In this document: piece by piece, positions 41,759-49,567 of the stretch
How positions within the stretch are numbered: the first letter of the stretch is position 1
Layout of the letters: every line of letters starts with the position of its first letter
DNA from: an uncultured Clostridia bacterium
Lineage (GTDB): Bacteria > Bacillota > Clostridia > Christensenellales > Aristaeellaceae
Assembly: GCA_934675735.1 (NCBI GenBank)
Contig: CAKURR010000009.1
Span: 41,105 to 105,104, forward strand
DNA length: 64,000 nt
Reading direction: 5' to 3'
Made by a program: the position numbers and the translations under genes
The notes under the pieces: generated by a model
Seen by the model: the letters and a program-made list of their open reading frames with translations, nothing else
What the model was told of the DNA's origin: nothing
The model's database searches: none

Positions 41759-43216
41759 TCAATCCTCCTTCGGGCGGCTGCGATGGAACGCCGTCTGTGC
41801 CTGATAGGCGCAGGCCGCGTCAAAGAGCTTCTGTTCGCCGAACGCGGGCGCAATCAGCTGCGCGCCGACGGGCAGGCCCGCTTTGTCCGCGCCGCAGGGC
41901 ACGACCATGCCCGGCAGGCCCGCCATGTTGACGGAAACGGTGTAGATATCGCCCAGATACATCTGAATCGGGTCGTCCGTGTGCGAACCCAGCAGATACG
42001 CCGTCGTCGGCGCGGCCGGGGTCAGCAGGATATCCGCCTTTTCAAAGCACGCGTCAAAGCCCCGCTTGATGAGCGCCTTCACGCGAAGCGCCTTATTATA
42101 GTAGGCGTCGTAGTAGCCGGAGGACAGCGCGAACGCGCCGAGCATGATGCGCCGCTTGACCTCCGCGCCGAAGCCCTCGCTTCTGGCGGTCAGATACAGG
42201 TCGTGCAAATCCTCGAAATGTTCCGGACGGAAGCCGTATTTCACGCCGTCGTAGCGGGAAAGGTTGCTGCTCGCCTCCGCACAGGCCAAGATGTAATACG
42301 CCGGAATCGAATACTTGAGAATCGGCATGTCCACGTCCACGAGCGTTGCGCCGAGGCGCTCCAGCTCGTGCGCCGCTTCCATCACGCGCCCGCGCACATC
42401 CGCGTCGAGGCCCTCCCCAAAATACGCCTGAGGAATGCCCACGCGCAGACCGTCGAGCCGCGCTTTTTTCGGCAGGGTCGGCACAGGCGCGTCCACGCTC
42501 GTCGCATCCATGTCGTCCCTGCCCATCAGCGCGGCGGTGACCGCGGCGGCGTCCCGCGCGTCAATCGTCAGCGGGCCGATTTGGTCGAGCGACGACGCGT
42601 AGGCCAGCAGGCCGTAACGGGATACCGCGCCATACGTCGGCTTGATGCCCGTCACGCCGCAGAAGGACGCAGGCTGGCGAATCGAGCCGCCCGTGTCGCT
42701 GCCCAGCGCGTAAAACACCTCGCGCGCCGCGACAGCCGCCGCCGAGCCGCCGGAAGAGCCGCCCGGCACACGGGTCAAATCCCACGGGTTGCGGGTCACG
42801 CCGAAATACGAAGATTCGGTGGAAGAGCCCATCGCAAACTCGTCCATATTCGTCTTGCCGAGGCAGACCGCGCCGATGGCGTCCAGCTTCCGCACAACGG
42901 TCGCGTCGAACACGGGCACGTAGTTTTCCAGCATTTTGGATGAGCACGTCGTGCGCACACCCTTGGTGGAAATCAAATCCTTCACGGCCATCGGCACGCC
43001 CGCCAGCGGATGCGTCAGCTCGCCGGAACGGATGCGCTTTTCCACATCCTCCGCGCGGGCGAGGGCCGCTTCCGGCGTGACGGTCACAAACGCGTGCACG
43101 GTCGGTTCTTTCGCTTCGATGCGTTCAAGACAGGCTTTCGCCGCCTCCACCGCGCTGACCTCGCCGCTCTGTATCTTTGCGCCCAGCTCAAGGGCGGTCA
43201 AATCCAACAAATCCAT
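41759..43216 (-). CDS. gatA: Asp-tRNA(Asn)/Glu-tRNA(Gln) amidotransferase subunit A
   Basis: 485 aa amidase-signature enzyme that frees ammonia from glutamine. The Ser-cisSer-Lys triad is visible: Lys in GVPMAVKDLIS, and the serines in VPGGSSGGSAAAVAA and LGSDTGGSIRQPASF. It acts with GatB, GatC and the co-encoded AspRS to make Asn-tRNA(Asn) and probably Gln-tRNA(Gln). ATG at 43214-43216; gatC ends 12 nt upstream. Confidence 0.98.
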   Translation of the reverse strand: MDLLDLTALELGAKIQSGEVSAVEAAKACLERIEAKEPTVHAFVTVTPEAALARAEDVEKRIRSGELTHPLAGVPMAVKDLISTKGVRTTCSSKMLENYVPVFDATVVRKLDAIGAVCLGKTNMDEFAMGSSTESSYFGVTRNPWDLTRVPGGSSGGSAAAVAAREVFYALGSDTGGSIRQPASFCGVTGIKPTYGAVSRYGLLAYASSLDQIGPLTIDARDAAAVTAALMGRDDMDATSVDAPVPTLPKKARLDGLRVGIPQAYFGEGLDADVRGRVMEAAHELERLGATLVDVDMPILKYSIPAYYILACAEASSNLSRYDGVKYGFRPEHFEDLHDLYLTARSEGFGAEVKRRIMLGAFALSSGYYDAYYNKALRVKALIKRGFDACFEKADILLTPAAPTTAYLLGSHTDDPIQMYLGDIYTVSVNMAGLPGMVVPCGADKAGLPVGAQLIAPAFGEQKLFDAACAYQAQTAFHRSRPKED

Positions 43217-43228
43217 GTTTCGCCCTCC

Positions 43229-43516
43229 TTACTCCACCGTTTTGGGCACGAGGAAGCAGCCCTCTTTCTGCTTCGGCGCGTTTTTCAAAATCAGTTCGCG
43301 CTCCATGCCGGGCTTTACTTCGTCCTCGCGGAATACGTTGACCACCGGAAACGCGTGGCTCATCGGCTCCACGCCGTCGGTGTCCAGCTCGGAAAGCTGG
43401 TTGACATAGCCAATCATGCGGGCTAAATCCGCCGCGGCCTGCCCGCGCTGCGCATCGTCCAGCTTCAGGTGCGCCAGCTCGGCGACATATGAAACGAGTT
43501 TGTCGTTGATTTCCAT
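43229..43516 (-). CDS. gatC: Asp-tRNA(Asn)/Glu-tRNA(Gln) amidotransferase subunit C
   Basis: 95 aa, the small subunit that wraps GatA and stabilises the complex. The typical pattern VAELAHLKLDDAQ, then ADLARMIGYVNQLSELDTDG is present. The start has GAGGATATCAAG upstream. A repeat copy (R10) lies between this gene and aspS, although both belong to one operon. Confidence 0.95.
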   Translation of the reverse strand: MEINDKLVSYVAELAHLKLDDAQRGQAAADLARMIGYVNQLSELDTDGVEPMSHAFPVVNVFREDEVKPGMERELILKNAPKQKEGCFLVPKTVE

Positions 43517-43556
43517 CTTGATATCCTCTCAGTCTTTTTGCGTTTTTTCCCTCCTA

Positions 43557-43630
43557 TGTATCGCGCAGCGATACATGAAACGGGAGTTCCAAGAACCTCA
43601 GGTTCTTGGCGGGGCTTGGGGCAGCGCCCC
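43557..43630 (-). repeat. Dispersed three-stem intergenic repeat, copy R10
   Basis: TGTATCGC-GCA-GCGATACA, CAAGAACCTCAGGTTCTTG, GGGGCAGCGCCCC. It lies inside the aspS-gatC gap, so it is part of the operon transcript. The GC stem faces the aspS stop. Confidence 0.9.
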
Positions 43631-43652
43631 AACGTTCTCCCGTTCCCCGCCC

Positions 43653-44963
43653 TTACGGCTCGATTCTCTGCTGGTCGCGCGGGAACAAGCACGTCTCGCG
43701 CACGTTGTTTTCGCCCAGCAGACGCGCCGTCAGCCGCTCAAGGCCCAACCCCAGACCGCCGTGCGGACACGTGCCGTATTTGTGAATCATCAAATAGCCC
43801 GCAAAATCCTCCGGGTTCATGCCCTTCTTGATGAGCTTCGCCACCTGCGTGTCGTAGTCGTGGATGCGCTGGCCGCCCGTCGTGACCTCCAGCCCGCGGA
43901 AGAGCAGGTCAAATGAGAGCGTGTAGCGCGGGTCCGCCGGATCATCCGCCGCGTAGAACGGCCGCTTCTTGCTCGGGTAGTGCGTCACAAACACAAACTC
44001 ACTGCCGTATTCCTCTGCAAACAGACGGCTGATGAGCTGCTCTTCCTCCGGCTCCAGATCGAACGGGTCGCGAATCGCGCGGCCGTATTTCTCGCTCACC
44101 ATGCGCTTCGCGTCGTCAAACCGCACAGCGGGGATGCTCGTCACATCCGGCAGGGCGACATGCAGCGCGGCCAGCTGCGGCGCGTAATCCGCCTTCAGCA
44201 CCGCCATGATGTTCTGCAGCACCTTCGTCTCCATCTGCATGATGTCCTCAAACCCGTCGATGAACCCCATCTCGAAATCCATCGACGTGTATTCGTTCAG
44301 ATGGCGCTGGGTGTTGTGCTTCTCCGCGCGGAACACCGGCCCGATTTCAAACACGCGCTCGTAAACCGGCACCATTGCCTGCTTGTAAAACTGCGGGCTC
44401 TGTGCCAGATACGCGCGGCGGCCGAAGTATTCCATGCGGAACAGGTTCGCGCCGCCCTCCGCGTTCTGGGCGACGATTTTCGGGGAATGGATTTCCGTGA
44501 AGCCCTCTTTTTGCAGCGCCTCGCGGAAGCCGCGGACAATGCCCTCCTGAATCTTGAACACCGCGCGCTTGCGGAGGTTGCGCAGCGTCACAAAGCGCAG
44601 CGCCAAATCCGTATCCAGCGACAGGTTCATCTTGTTCTTGCCGATCGGCACGGGCATGGCCTCCGCCGCGCGGGAGAGCACTTTGACGCTCTGCACATGC
44701 AGCTCCGCGCCGCCCGGCGCGCGCTCGTCGCGCACCACCTCGCCTTCAACCGCCACCGCGTCGCCGTCGCGAACGTCCTCGTCCGCGCCCAGCACGCATT
44801 GCAGCACGCCCTGCGGCATGCGCAGCAGTGCAAAGCGCACGTCGCCCAAATCGCGCAGCGTGTGCACAAGGCCGTGCACCGCCGCCCGCGCGCCCGTCTC
44901 CATCGCCAGCACCTGTGCCAGCGTGCTGTGCCTGCCTTCGGTTTTGCCTGTCATCGTCTGCAT
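43653..44963 (-). CDS. aspS: Aspartyl-tRNA synthetase, archaeal-type, probably non-discriminating
   Basis: 436 aa, the short archaeal/eukaryal-like AspRS form without the GAD insertion of the bacterial 580-600 residue enzyme. An N-terminal OB-fold anticodon domain (residues about 15-110) is followed by class II motifs: motif 2 in FRAEKHNTQRHLNEYTSMDF and motif 3 in GGLGLGLERLTARLL. It heads an operon with gatCAB and is controlled by a T-box with an Asn/Glu-type specifier. This strongly suggests that it charges both tRNA(Asp) and tRNA(Asn), with GatCAB amidating the latter. The start at 44963 (AAAGGAAGG upstream) is chosen because earlier codons fall inside the T-box. Confidence 0.95.
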   Translation of the reverse strand: MQTMTGKTEGRHSTLAQVLAMETGARAAVHGLVHTLRDLGDVRFALLRMPQGVLQCVLGADEDVRDGDAVAVEGEVVRDERAPGGAELHVQSVKVLSRAAEAMPVPIGKNKMNLSLDTDLALRFVTLRNLRKRAVFKIQEGIVRGFREALQKEGFTEIHSPKIVAQNAEGGANLFRMEYFGRRAYLAQSPQFYKQAMVPVYERVFEIGPVFRAEKHNTQRHLNEYTSMDFEMGFIDGFEDIMQMETKVLQNIMAVLKADYAPQLAALHVALPDVTSIPAVRFDDAKRMVSEKYGRAIRDPFDLEPEEEQLISRLFAEEYGSEFVFVTHYPSKKRPFYAADDPADPRYTLSFDLLFRGLEVTTGGQRIHDYDTQVAKLIKKGMNPEDFAGYLMIHKYGTCPHGGLGLGLERLTARLLGENNVRETCLFPRDQQRIEP

Positions 44964-45031
44964 ATCGTTCAGCCTTCCTTTCGCCCCTGCGGGCTGTCTT
45001 GTGGCTGTTCGGCGCGCTTTTTCCAAAAGAA

Positions 45032-45308
45032 AAACCGTCCCGAACAGATTCGTTCTGCTCGGGACGGGATTCTGCCTAAACGTACCCCGCGGTACCACCC
45101 AAGTTGCTGCCTGCGGCCATCACCCGGCAACCCCTCTCATCCTTAACGCGGATCACTCGGATGCGCCTGGGCAAACGCGTTGGCGCACCGGCTCGGGAGT
45201 GTTCTTTCCGCCCGCGGGGTTTCTGCGCACGGCTCTCAGCCGCCGACCGTGCCTCTCTGGTTGAAAACGCGGGGTACTCGTCTCTTTCATCGCCGTTTGA
45301 ATTTTTAT
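45032..45308 (-). promoter_or_regulatory. T-box riboswitch controlling aspS-gatCAB
   Basis: Minus strand leader. The invariant T-box GGGTGGTACCGCGG is at 45100-45087. The terminator stem CCGTCCCGAGCAG / CTGTTCGGGACGG with TTTTTC is at 45067-45032. Stem I shows AGAGAGGCACGG and GGCGGCTGAGAGCC, and an AGTA bulge opposite the specifier loop. In the loop GAAAG-AAC-A-CTC, the specifier reads AAC (Asn, 45203-45201), overlapped by GAA (Glu, 45204-45202). Uncharged tRNA is expected to stabilise the antiterminator and allow transcription. Confidence 0.93.
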
Positions 45309-45314
45309 GGTGGG

Positions 45315-45343
45315 ATTATAGCGCATGCAAATGCAGCTGTCAA
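45315..45343 (-). promoter_or_regulatory. Consensus promoter of the aspS-gatCAB operon
   Basis: Minus strand TTGACA (45343-45338), 17 nt, TATAAT (45320-45315): both hexamers are perfect consensus. Start predicted near 45308. Confidence 0.9.
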
Positions 45344-45431
45344 GTATTTTCTTCCACTTTTCTTTCAAAACGCGTCGAAATTTTTCATTTTCTGAAAGTC
45401 AACGCGTTTTTCTGTCATATTTCCATGCCGT

Positions 45432-45461
45432 TTGACATTTTCATCCGCTTCGGGGTATACT
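45432..45461 (+). promoter_or_regulatory. Predicted promoter of the YbjN-like gene
   Basis: TTGACA (45432-45437), 18 nt, TATACT (45456-45461). Confidence 0.75.
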
Positions 45462-45503
45462 GTTTTCATCAGGGTTATCCCGTATGCAAACGGAGGAATC
45501 ATC

Positions 45504-45977
45504 ATGGCGTATTCTCAGCCCATTGCCGATATGCTGCGCGAATTTTTCGCGGTTTCGGGCATTCATGCCGCTTTTGAAGAAAAACCGACCTGCGGCGTTT
45601 TCACCCTCCGCATGAAGCTGCGCTGCCGCCTGCAAACGGCGCAGATGCTCGTCATCGTGCGCGAGGATAATTTTTCCACGCTGACGACCATTCCCCTTTC
45701 CGCCGACGAAAACAGCCGTCTGGCCGTCGCGGAATACCTGACGCGCGCGAATTTCAATCTGCGCAACGGCAATTTCGAGCTGAACATGGAGGACGGCGAA
45801 ATCCGCTTCAAGACCTATGTTCACGTCGGCGCATCGAAGCCCGATCTCGGCGCGGCCAGGCTCGCCGTCACGCTGCCGTTTTTCATGCTCGACCGCTTCG
45901 GCGACGGCCTGCTCGAGGTGCTCTTCGGGTTCAAGTCGCCCAGAGAGGCGTTTGAAGCGGCGGAAGGGAAAAAGTAA
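45504..45977 (+). CDS. YbjN-domain protein
   Basis: 157 aa. It has the YbjN pattern of a T3SS-chaperone-like fold: MLVIVREDNFSTLTTIPLSA, YLTRANFNLRNGNFELNMED, and GEIRFKTYVHV. Such proteins are poorly characterised; some affect stress responses or signal regulation. The start has CGGAGGAATCATC upstream. The gene is monocistronic with a strong promoter and terminator. Confidence 0.8.
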   Translation: MAYSQPIADMLREFFAVSGIHAAFEEKPTCGVFTLRMKLRCRLQTAQMLVIVREDNFSTLTTIPLSADENSRLAVAEYLTRANFNLRNGNFELNMEDGEIRFKTYVHVGASKPDLGAARLAVTLPFFMLDRFGDGLLEVLFGFKSPREAFEAAEGKK

Positions 45978-45990
45978 GGCATCCCTCCGG

Positions 45991-46021
45991 CAGCCCCGCG
46001 TCAAGGCTCTGGGCTGTTTTT
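45991..46021 (+). terminator. Terminator of the YbjN-like gene
   Basis: CAGCCC / GGGCTG stem with TTTTT. Confidence 0.75.
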
Positions 46022-46056
46022 CATCGCATTCTGCATGTTTTTGATGTAAAGTGTGC

Positions 46057-46107
46057 TTGACATTTTCTTCCCGTCGTGCTATGCTGTTCATGTAAAGCAA
46101 GCTTTAC
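46057..46107 (+). promoter_or_regulatory. Promoter and palindromic operator of the XRE/membrane protein operon
   Basis: TTGACA (46057-46062), 17 nt, TATGCT (46080-46085). The perfect inverted repeat GTAAAGC-AA-GCTTTAC (46092-46107) covers the start point. A second half site GTAAAG (46045-46050) overlaps the -35 boundary. This suggests autorepression. Confidence 0.7.
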
Positions 46108-46130
46108 TTTCGCTTAAAGGAGTTTCATTC

Positions 46131-46343
46131 ATGAAAAACCGACTGGAAGAGCTGCGCAAACAGCGCGCCATCCGTCAGGAGGATTTGGCGCTGGCGCTGG
46201 GCGTCTCGCGGCAGACGGTCATTTCGCTGGAAAAGGGGAAGTACAACCCGTCTCTGGCGCTGGCCTTCAAGCTCGCGCGGTATTTCGGCCTGTCTATCGA
46301 AGATATTTTCGACGACAGCGACGAATGCCCGAGCGCCAAGTAA
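46131..46343 (+). CDS. Small XRE-family repressor
   Basis: 70 aa, almost entirely a helix-turn-helix domain (LEELRKQRAIRQEDLALALG, then SRQTVISLEKGKYNPSLALA). It matches the YozG-like group that usually precedes a small membrane protein gene, as here. ATG at 46131 with AAAGGAG upstream. Probably binds the palindrome in its own promoter. Confidence 0.93.
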   Translation: MKNRLEELRKQRAIRQEDLALALGVSRQTVISLEKGKYNPSLALAFKLARYFGLSIEDIFDDSDECPSAK

Positions 46344-46411
46344 TCGCGGCGGACGCGCCCCGACCCGTTTCGGGCGGGGCTTCGGCCTATACGGCCAAGG
46401 AGGATTTTGCT

Positions 46412-46846
46412 ATGACCTGCAAATGGGGAGAAAAGAAGAACATGACGGTTTTGCTGGCGGTCGGCCTTGCGCTGCTGCTCGGCGGCTTTATCTGCAACCA
46501 ACTTCTGCCGGAGGACGCGCACCTGCCCTCGCGCATCGCGGGCTTTTTCAGCGGCATGGGCGGCTCGTTCACGGCGATTTCGCTTGTCGTGCTCGTGCGC
46601 CGCAGACTCATCGGCGAGGCGCGCGCCAAGGACAGCGAGCTGGCCGCCACGGATGAGCGCGGTCGGCTGATTGCGCTGAAAGCGCAGAACGTTTTGGCGC
46701 TGTGCGTCACCTTCTCGCTCTGCGCGCTGGTTATCGTCGCAACAGTTCGCGGCGACGAGCTTTACATGCTGCTGGGCGGCGCGCTGCTTCTGCTCAGCGC
46801 CGCGGCGAAGGCGATTGCGATGCATCTTTACGCCAATCGGCTTTGA
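46412..46846 (+). CDS. Small integral membrane protein (XRE operon partner)
   Basis: 144 aa with four membrane segments in two pairs (MTVLLAVGLALLLGGFICNQ, then AISLVVLVRRRLIGEARAKD as the linker, then LALCVTFSLCALVIVATVRG). The cytoplasmic middle has the conserved DERGRLIALKAQNVLAL segment seen in DUF2178/DUF6442-type partners of small XRE regulators. ATG at 46412 after AAGGAGG. Function unknown; such pairs are proposed to sense envelope conditions. Confidence 0.8.
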   Translation: MTCKWGEKKNMTVLLAVGLALLLGGFICNQLLPEDAHLPSRIAGFFSGMGGSFTAISLVVLVRRRLIGEARAKDSELAATDERGRLIALKAQNVLALCVTFSLCALVIVATVRGDELYMLLGGALLLLSAAAKAIAMHLYANRL

Positions 46847-46874
46847 CCTTCGGACAAAAGCGCCCCGCTGACCC

Positions 46875-46904
46875 TTGTATCCCGCCCGCCGATTCTGTTA
46901 TACT
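46875..46904 (+). promoter_or_regulatory. Predicted promoter of the hydrolase gene
   Basis: TTGTAT (46875-46880), 18 nt, TATACT (46899-46904). Confidence 0.6.
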
Positions 46905-46937
46905 GAGTGCAGCACAAACGGCAGGAGGGATTTTTTT

Positions 46938-47900
46938 ATGTTTGAGCTGATTTCCGAAACCCGCTACCGCGAGACGATGGAAAACACCGTCGAGCCGCAG
47001 CTCGCGGCCATTCGCGAGGAGCTTTCCATGCCGCTTGAGGGCGGCGGCGCGCTGCATGCCGAGCTGTACGAGCAGCCGTCCGCCGCGCGTGCGGTCGTCG
47101 TCCTCCACGGTTACACGGAGAGCGGCGAAAAATTCCGCGAGATGACGTGGTATTTTCTGCAATCGGGCTTCAACGTCTACGCCATCGACCACCGCGGCCA
47201 CGGCCAAAGCGCGCGGTCGGTGGAGGAAACGTGGCTGACGCACGTCGAGCATTTCACGGATTATGTGGACGATTTGGAAGCGTTTCTGAACCGCGTCGTT
47301 CTGCCGCGCACCGAAAAGCTGCCGCTCTGTCTGTATGCGCATTCGATGGGCGGCACGGTCGGCGGAATGACGCTTCAGCGGCATCCGAAGCTGTTTGCGC
47401 GCGCGGTTTTGACCGCGCCGATGATTGCGCCGTCGAGCGCGCCGTTCCCGTCGTGGATGGGCGCGGGCATTGCGAAATTCATGTGCGCCATCGGCAAAAC
47501 GAAGGACATGGCGTTCATCGGCAAGCCGTTCGACCCGAAGAACGAGACGTTTGAAGCCTCCTTCGGCACGAGCCGCGCGCGGTTTGACTATTACGCGCGC
47601 AAGCGGCTTGAAAACGCGCATCTGCAAAACAACGCGCCGACCTACGGCTGGGTGAAGGAAGCGGTCGGCGTGACGAAGGTTCTGCTGAGCAAAGACCTTG
47701 ACCGCGAAATCGAGACCCCGCTTCTGCTCTGCCAGGCGTCGCGGGACACGGTCGTCCGTCTGCCCGAGCAGAACCGCTTTGTTTCGCTCCTTCCGCACGC
47801 GCAGCTCCGCGCGTTTGACGCGAAGCACGAAATCTACATGTCCGGCGACGACGTGATGCGCGAATACGTCCCGACGGTCATTGAGTTTTTGGAGGGGTGA
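46938..47900 (+). CDS. Alpha/beta hydrolase, lysophospholipase/monoacylglycerol lipase-like
   Basis: 320 aa. The oxyanion region VVLHGYTESGEKF, the turn VYAIDHRGHGQSAR and the nucleophile elbow LYAHSMGGTVG (Ser in HSMG) are clear. The Asp is in CQASRDTVV and the His in FDAKHEIYMSGDD. The lipase-lid-type middle is rich in Lys and aromatic residues, like lysophospholipase L2. The start at 46938 has GCAGGAGGGA upstream. No signal peptide, so it is intracellular. Repeat R11 begins 2 nt after the stop. Confidence 0.9.
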   Translation: MFELISETRYRETMENTVEPQLAAIREELSMPLEGGGALHAELYEQPSAARAVVVLHGYTESGEKFREMTWYFLQSGFNVYAIDHRGHGQSARSVEETWLTHVEHFTDYVDDLEAFLNRVVLPRTEKLPLCLYAHSMGGTVGGMTLQRHPKLFARAVLTAPMIAPSSAPFPSWMGAGIAKFMCAIGKTKDMAFIGKPFDPKNETFEASFGTSRARFDYYARKRLENAHLQNNAPTYGWVKEAVGVTKVLLSKDLDREIETPLLLCQASRDTVVRLPEQNRFVSLLPHAQLRAFDAKHEIYMSGDDVMREYVPTVIEFLEG

Positions 47901-47902
47901 CG

Positions 47903-47978
47903 GCGGGGCTTTGCCCCGCGCCCCACAAGGGAACTGAGTTTCCTTGACCTTCCGGCATTTGATTGCTGCGCAATCAAA
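47903..47978 (+). repeat. Dispersed three-stem intergenic repeat, copy R11
   Basis: GCGGGGC-TTT-GCCCCGC, AAGGGAACTGAGTTTCCTT, and TTTGATTGC-TGC-GCAATCAAA. The GC stem faces the hydrolase stop. Confidence 0.88.
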
Positions 47979-47988
47979 AAGTAAAAAC

Positions 47989-48036
47989 AAAAGGCTTTTT
48001 TGTTCTGATGACAGTAACAGAACGAAAAAGCCTTTT
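47989..48036. terminator. Bidirectional terminator hairpin after R11
   Basis: AAAAGGCTTTTTTGTTCTG / CAGAACGAAAAAGCCTTTT, with only minor mismatches, then TTTTTT. It lies between the hydrolase and the LysR gene, which converge here. Confidence 0.85.
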
Positions 48037-48050
48037 TTCATGCAAATCAT

Positions 48051-48075
48051 TGTAGGGGCGCGCAGGGCGCTGTCC
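48051..48075 (+). repeat. Short GC repeat, type B copy 2
   Basis: TGTAGGGGCGCGCAGGGCGC then TGTCC; similar to 49414 with three changes. Confidence 0.65.
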
Positions 48076-48170
48076 TTTTTCTGTGAAAAACGCGCCCGTT
48101 TCACGAATGCGCGTCCGCTTTTTGTGCAAAATTTTTTTTGCTCAACTATAGGTTTTTGTTCAAAATCCGC

Positions 48171-49085
48171 TCATTCGCTCTGCATGTCGCCCACAACGCG
48201 GTGCAGGATATCCAGATACATCTGCCCGAGCGCGGTCGGGCGGTAATCCTTATGGGTAATGACGCCGATGCGGATGATTTCCTCCACATCCAGTGGGATG
48301 GAGATGATGTCGTCGCCGCGCAGATACGACGGGCAGATGCCCGAAGAGATGGTGTAGCCGTCCGTGCCGGTCATCAAATCGATAATTGTGCCTTTATCCG
48401 TCACCTTGATGCTCTTTTCATGGTTGAGCGTCGAGAGGATTTCTTCGGAGAAATAGAACGAGTTCTGGTCGCCCTGTTCATAGGTCAAACAAGGCAAAGC
48501 TTCCAAATCCTTCATATTGACGCGTTCGCGCCCCGCAAGCGGGTTATTGCGGCCGATGAAAATATGCGGCCTTGCGGAAAACAGCTCGGAAAAGACGAGA
48601 TTGGATTCGCGGAGCGTCTTTTTGATGACGGCTTCGTTGAACGAGCAGAGGTAAATCACGCCCATTTCACTGCGGAGGTGGCGCACATCCATGATGGTAT
48701 CATAGGTTTTGCCCTCACGGAGGATAAATTCATAGGACTGGCCGCCCTGCGCGCGCACGAGTTCGACGAACGCGCTGGACGTAAACGAATAATGCTGAGT
48801 GGAAACGGAGAAGCGCTGGCGGCTGGCGGAGTGCGCGATATACTTATCCTCGATGAGCGCGGCCTGCTGAACGACCTGACGCGCATAGCCCAGAAACTCC
48901 ACGCCTTCCGAAGTGAGGAGAATCCCGCGGCTGTTACGCAGGAAAATGGTGATACCTGCTTCCTCCTCCAGCTCGCGCACGGCGGCGGAGAGGCTGGGCT
49001 GCGCGATGAACAGCGCCTTGGCGGCCTCGGTAATCGAGCCGCGTTCGGCGACCTCGACGACGTATTTCAGCTGTTGAAGTGTCAT
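48171..49085 (-). CDS. LysR-family transcriptional regulator
   Basis: 304 aa. The N-terminal winged helix (LQQLKYVVEVAERGSITEAA, then FIAQPSLSAAVRELEEEAG) and a LysR substrate-binding domain (residues about 90-300) are complete. The start at 49085 has GGAAAGGAAGGTTCC upstream. The gene is divergent from metNIQ, with a D-cysteine desulfhydrase gene downstream, so a sulfur amino acid role like that of the CmbR/CysB branch is plausible but inferred. Repeat R12 is in its leader beside the binding site. Confidence 0.93.
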   Translation of the reverse strand: MTLQQLKYVVEVAERGSITEAAKALFIAQPSLSAAVRELEEEAGITIFLRNSRGILLTSEGVEFLGYARQVVQQAALIEDKYIAHSASRQRFSVSTQHYSFTSSAFVELVRAQGGQSYEFILREGKTYDTIMDVRHLRSEMGVIYLCSFNEAVIKKTLRESNLVFSELFSARPHIFIGRNNPLAGRERVNMKDLEALPCLTYEQGDQNSFYFSEEILSTLNHEKSIKVTDKGTIIDLMTGTDGYTISSGICPSYLRGDDIISIPLDVEEIIRIGVITHKDYRPTALGQMYLDILHRVVGDMQSE

Positions 49086-49111
49086 GGAACCTTCCTTTCC
49101 GGGGCTTGTTT

Positions 49112-49184
49112 GGGGCGCTGCCCCAAACCCCGCCAAGAACCTGAGGTTCTTGGATTTCCCATTATTTATTGCTTCGCAATAAAT
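49112..49184 (+). repeat. Dispersed three-stem intergenic repeat, copy R12
   Basis: GGGGCGCTGCCCC, CAAGAACCTGAGGTTCTTG, ATTTATTGC-TTC-GCAATAAAT. The GC stem faces the lysR start. Confidence 0.92.
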
Positions 49185-49254
49185 GACCAAACCGATTTTT
49201 TATATAAAAAGTTTCTTTCAGCGAACACGAAACTGATTATCCTCTTTGGCAGCT

Positions 49255-49375
49255 TATACCAAATGCCTCCCTCTTCGAGGGACGTTTGAAATCGTTGCCG
49301 CCTGTGGCGGATTCAAACGATAAAAAAACGCCGAAGGTTGGCACGCCAAAGGCGTGACGGAAGGAGTTCCCCCGC
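49255..49375. repeat. Hairpin-rich intergenic stretch, possibly a degenerate MITE-like element
   Basis: Contains TCCCTC-TTC-GAGGGA (49268-49282), GTTTGAA...TTCAAAC with inner CCGCC/GGCGG (49284-49318) and CACGCC-AAA-GGCGTG (49342-49356). It has no coding capacity on either strand. Stretches such as AAATGCCTCCCTC and GCGTGACGGAAGGAG recall miniature repeats common in gut Firmicutes; this similarity is from memory, not a search. Confidence 0.4.
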
Positions 49376-49413
49376 GCCACAGTGCCCATACAACGGAATT
49401 ACGCTTCCGCTCA

Positions 49414-49438
49414 TGTAGGGGCGCGCATTGCGCGTCCG
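49414..49438 (+). repeat. Short GC repeat, type B copy 3
   Basis: TGTAGGGGCGCGCATTGCGC then GTCCG; nearly identical to 40094-40117 on the other strand. Confidence 0.7.
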
Positions 49439-49538
49439 TTTTTCTCTACATATGTTCCCCCTGATTTTATCATAGCTTCCCCTCTTTTTCAACCGTTTTC
49501 ATAGCTTCATCCTATGACCAATCATACAATATACGTGT

Positions 49539-49567
49539 TTGCCTATGCGGTGCGATTCGTATATAAT
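49539..49567 (+). promoter_or_regulatory. Predicted metNIQ promoter
   Basis: TTGCCT (49539-49544), 17 nt, TATAAT (49562-49567). ATACGTGT lies just before the -35 and ACACGTGTT follows the -10; no SAM riboswitch or T-box is visible. Confidence 0.65.

Noticed and set aside
40133..42943. 936-codon open frame antisense to gatB and gatA
   Set aside because: It runs through repeat R9 and two well-conserved genes on the other strand; the composition is typical of an antisense shadow.
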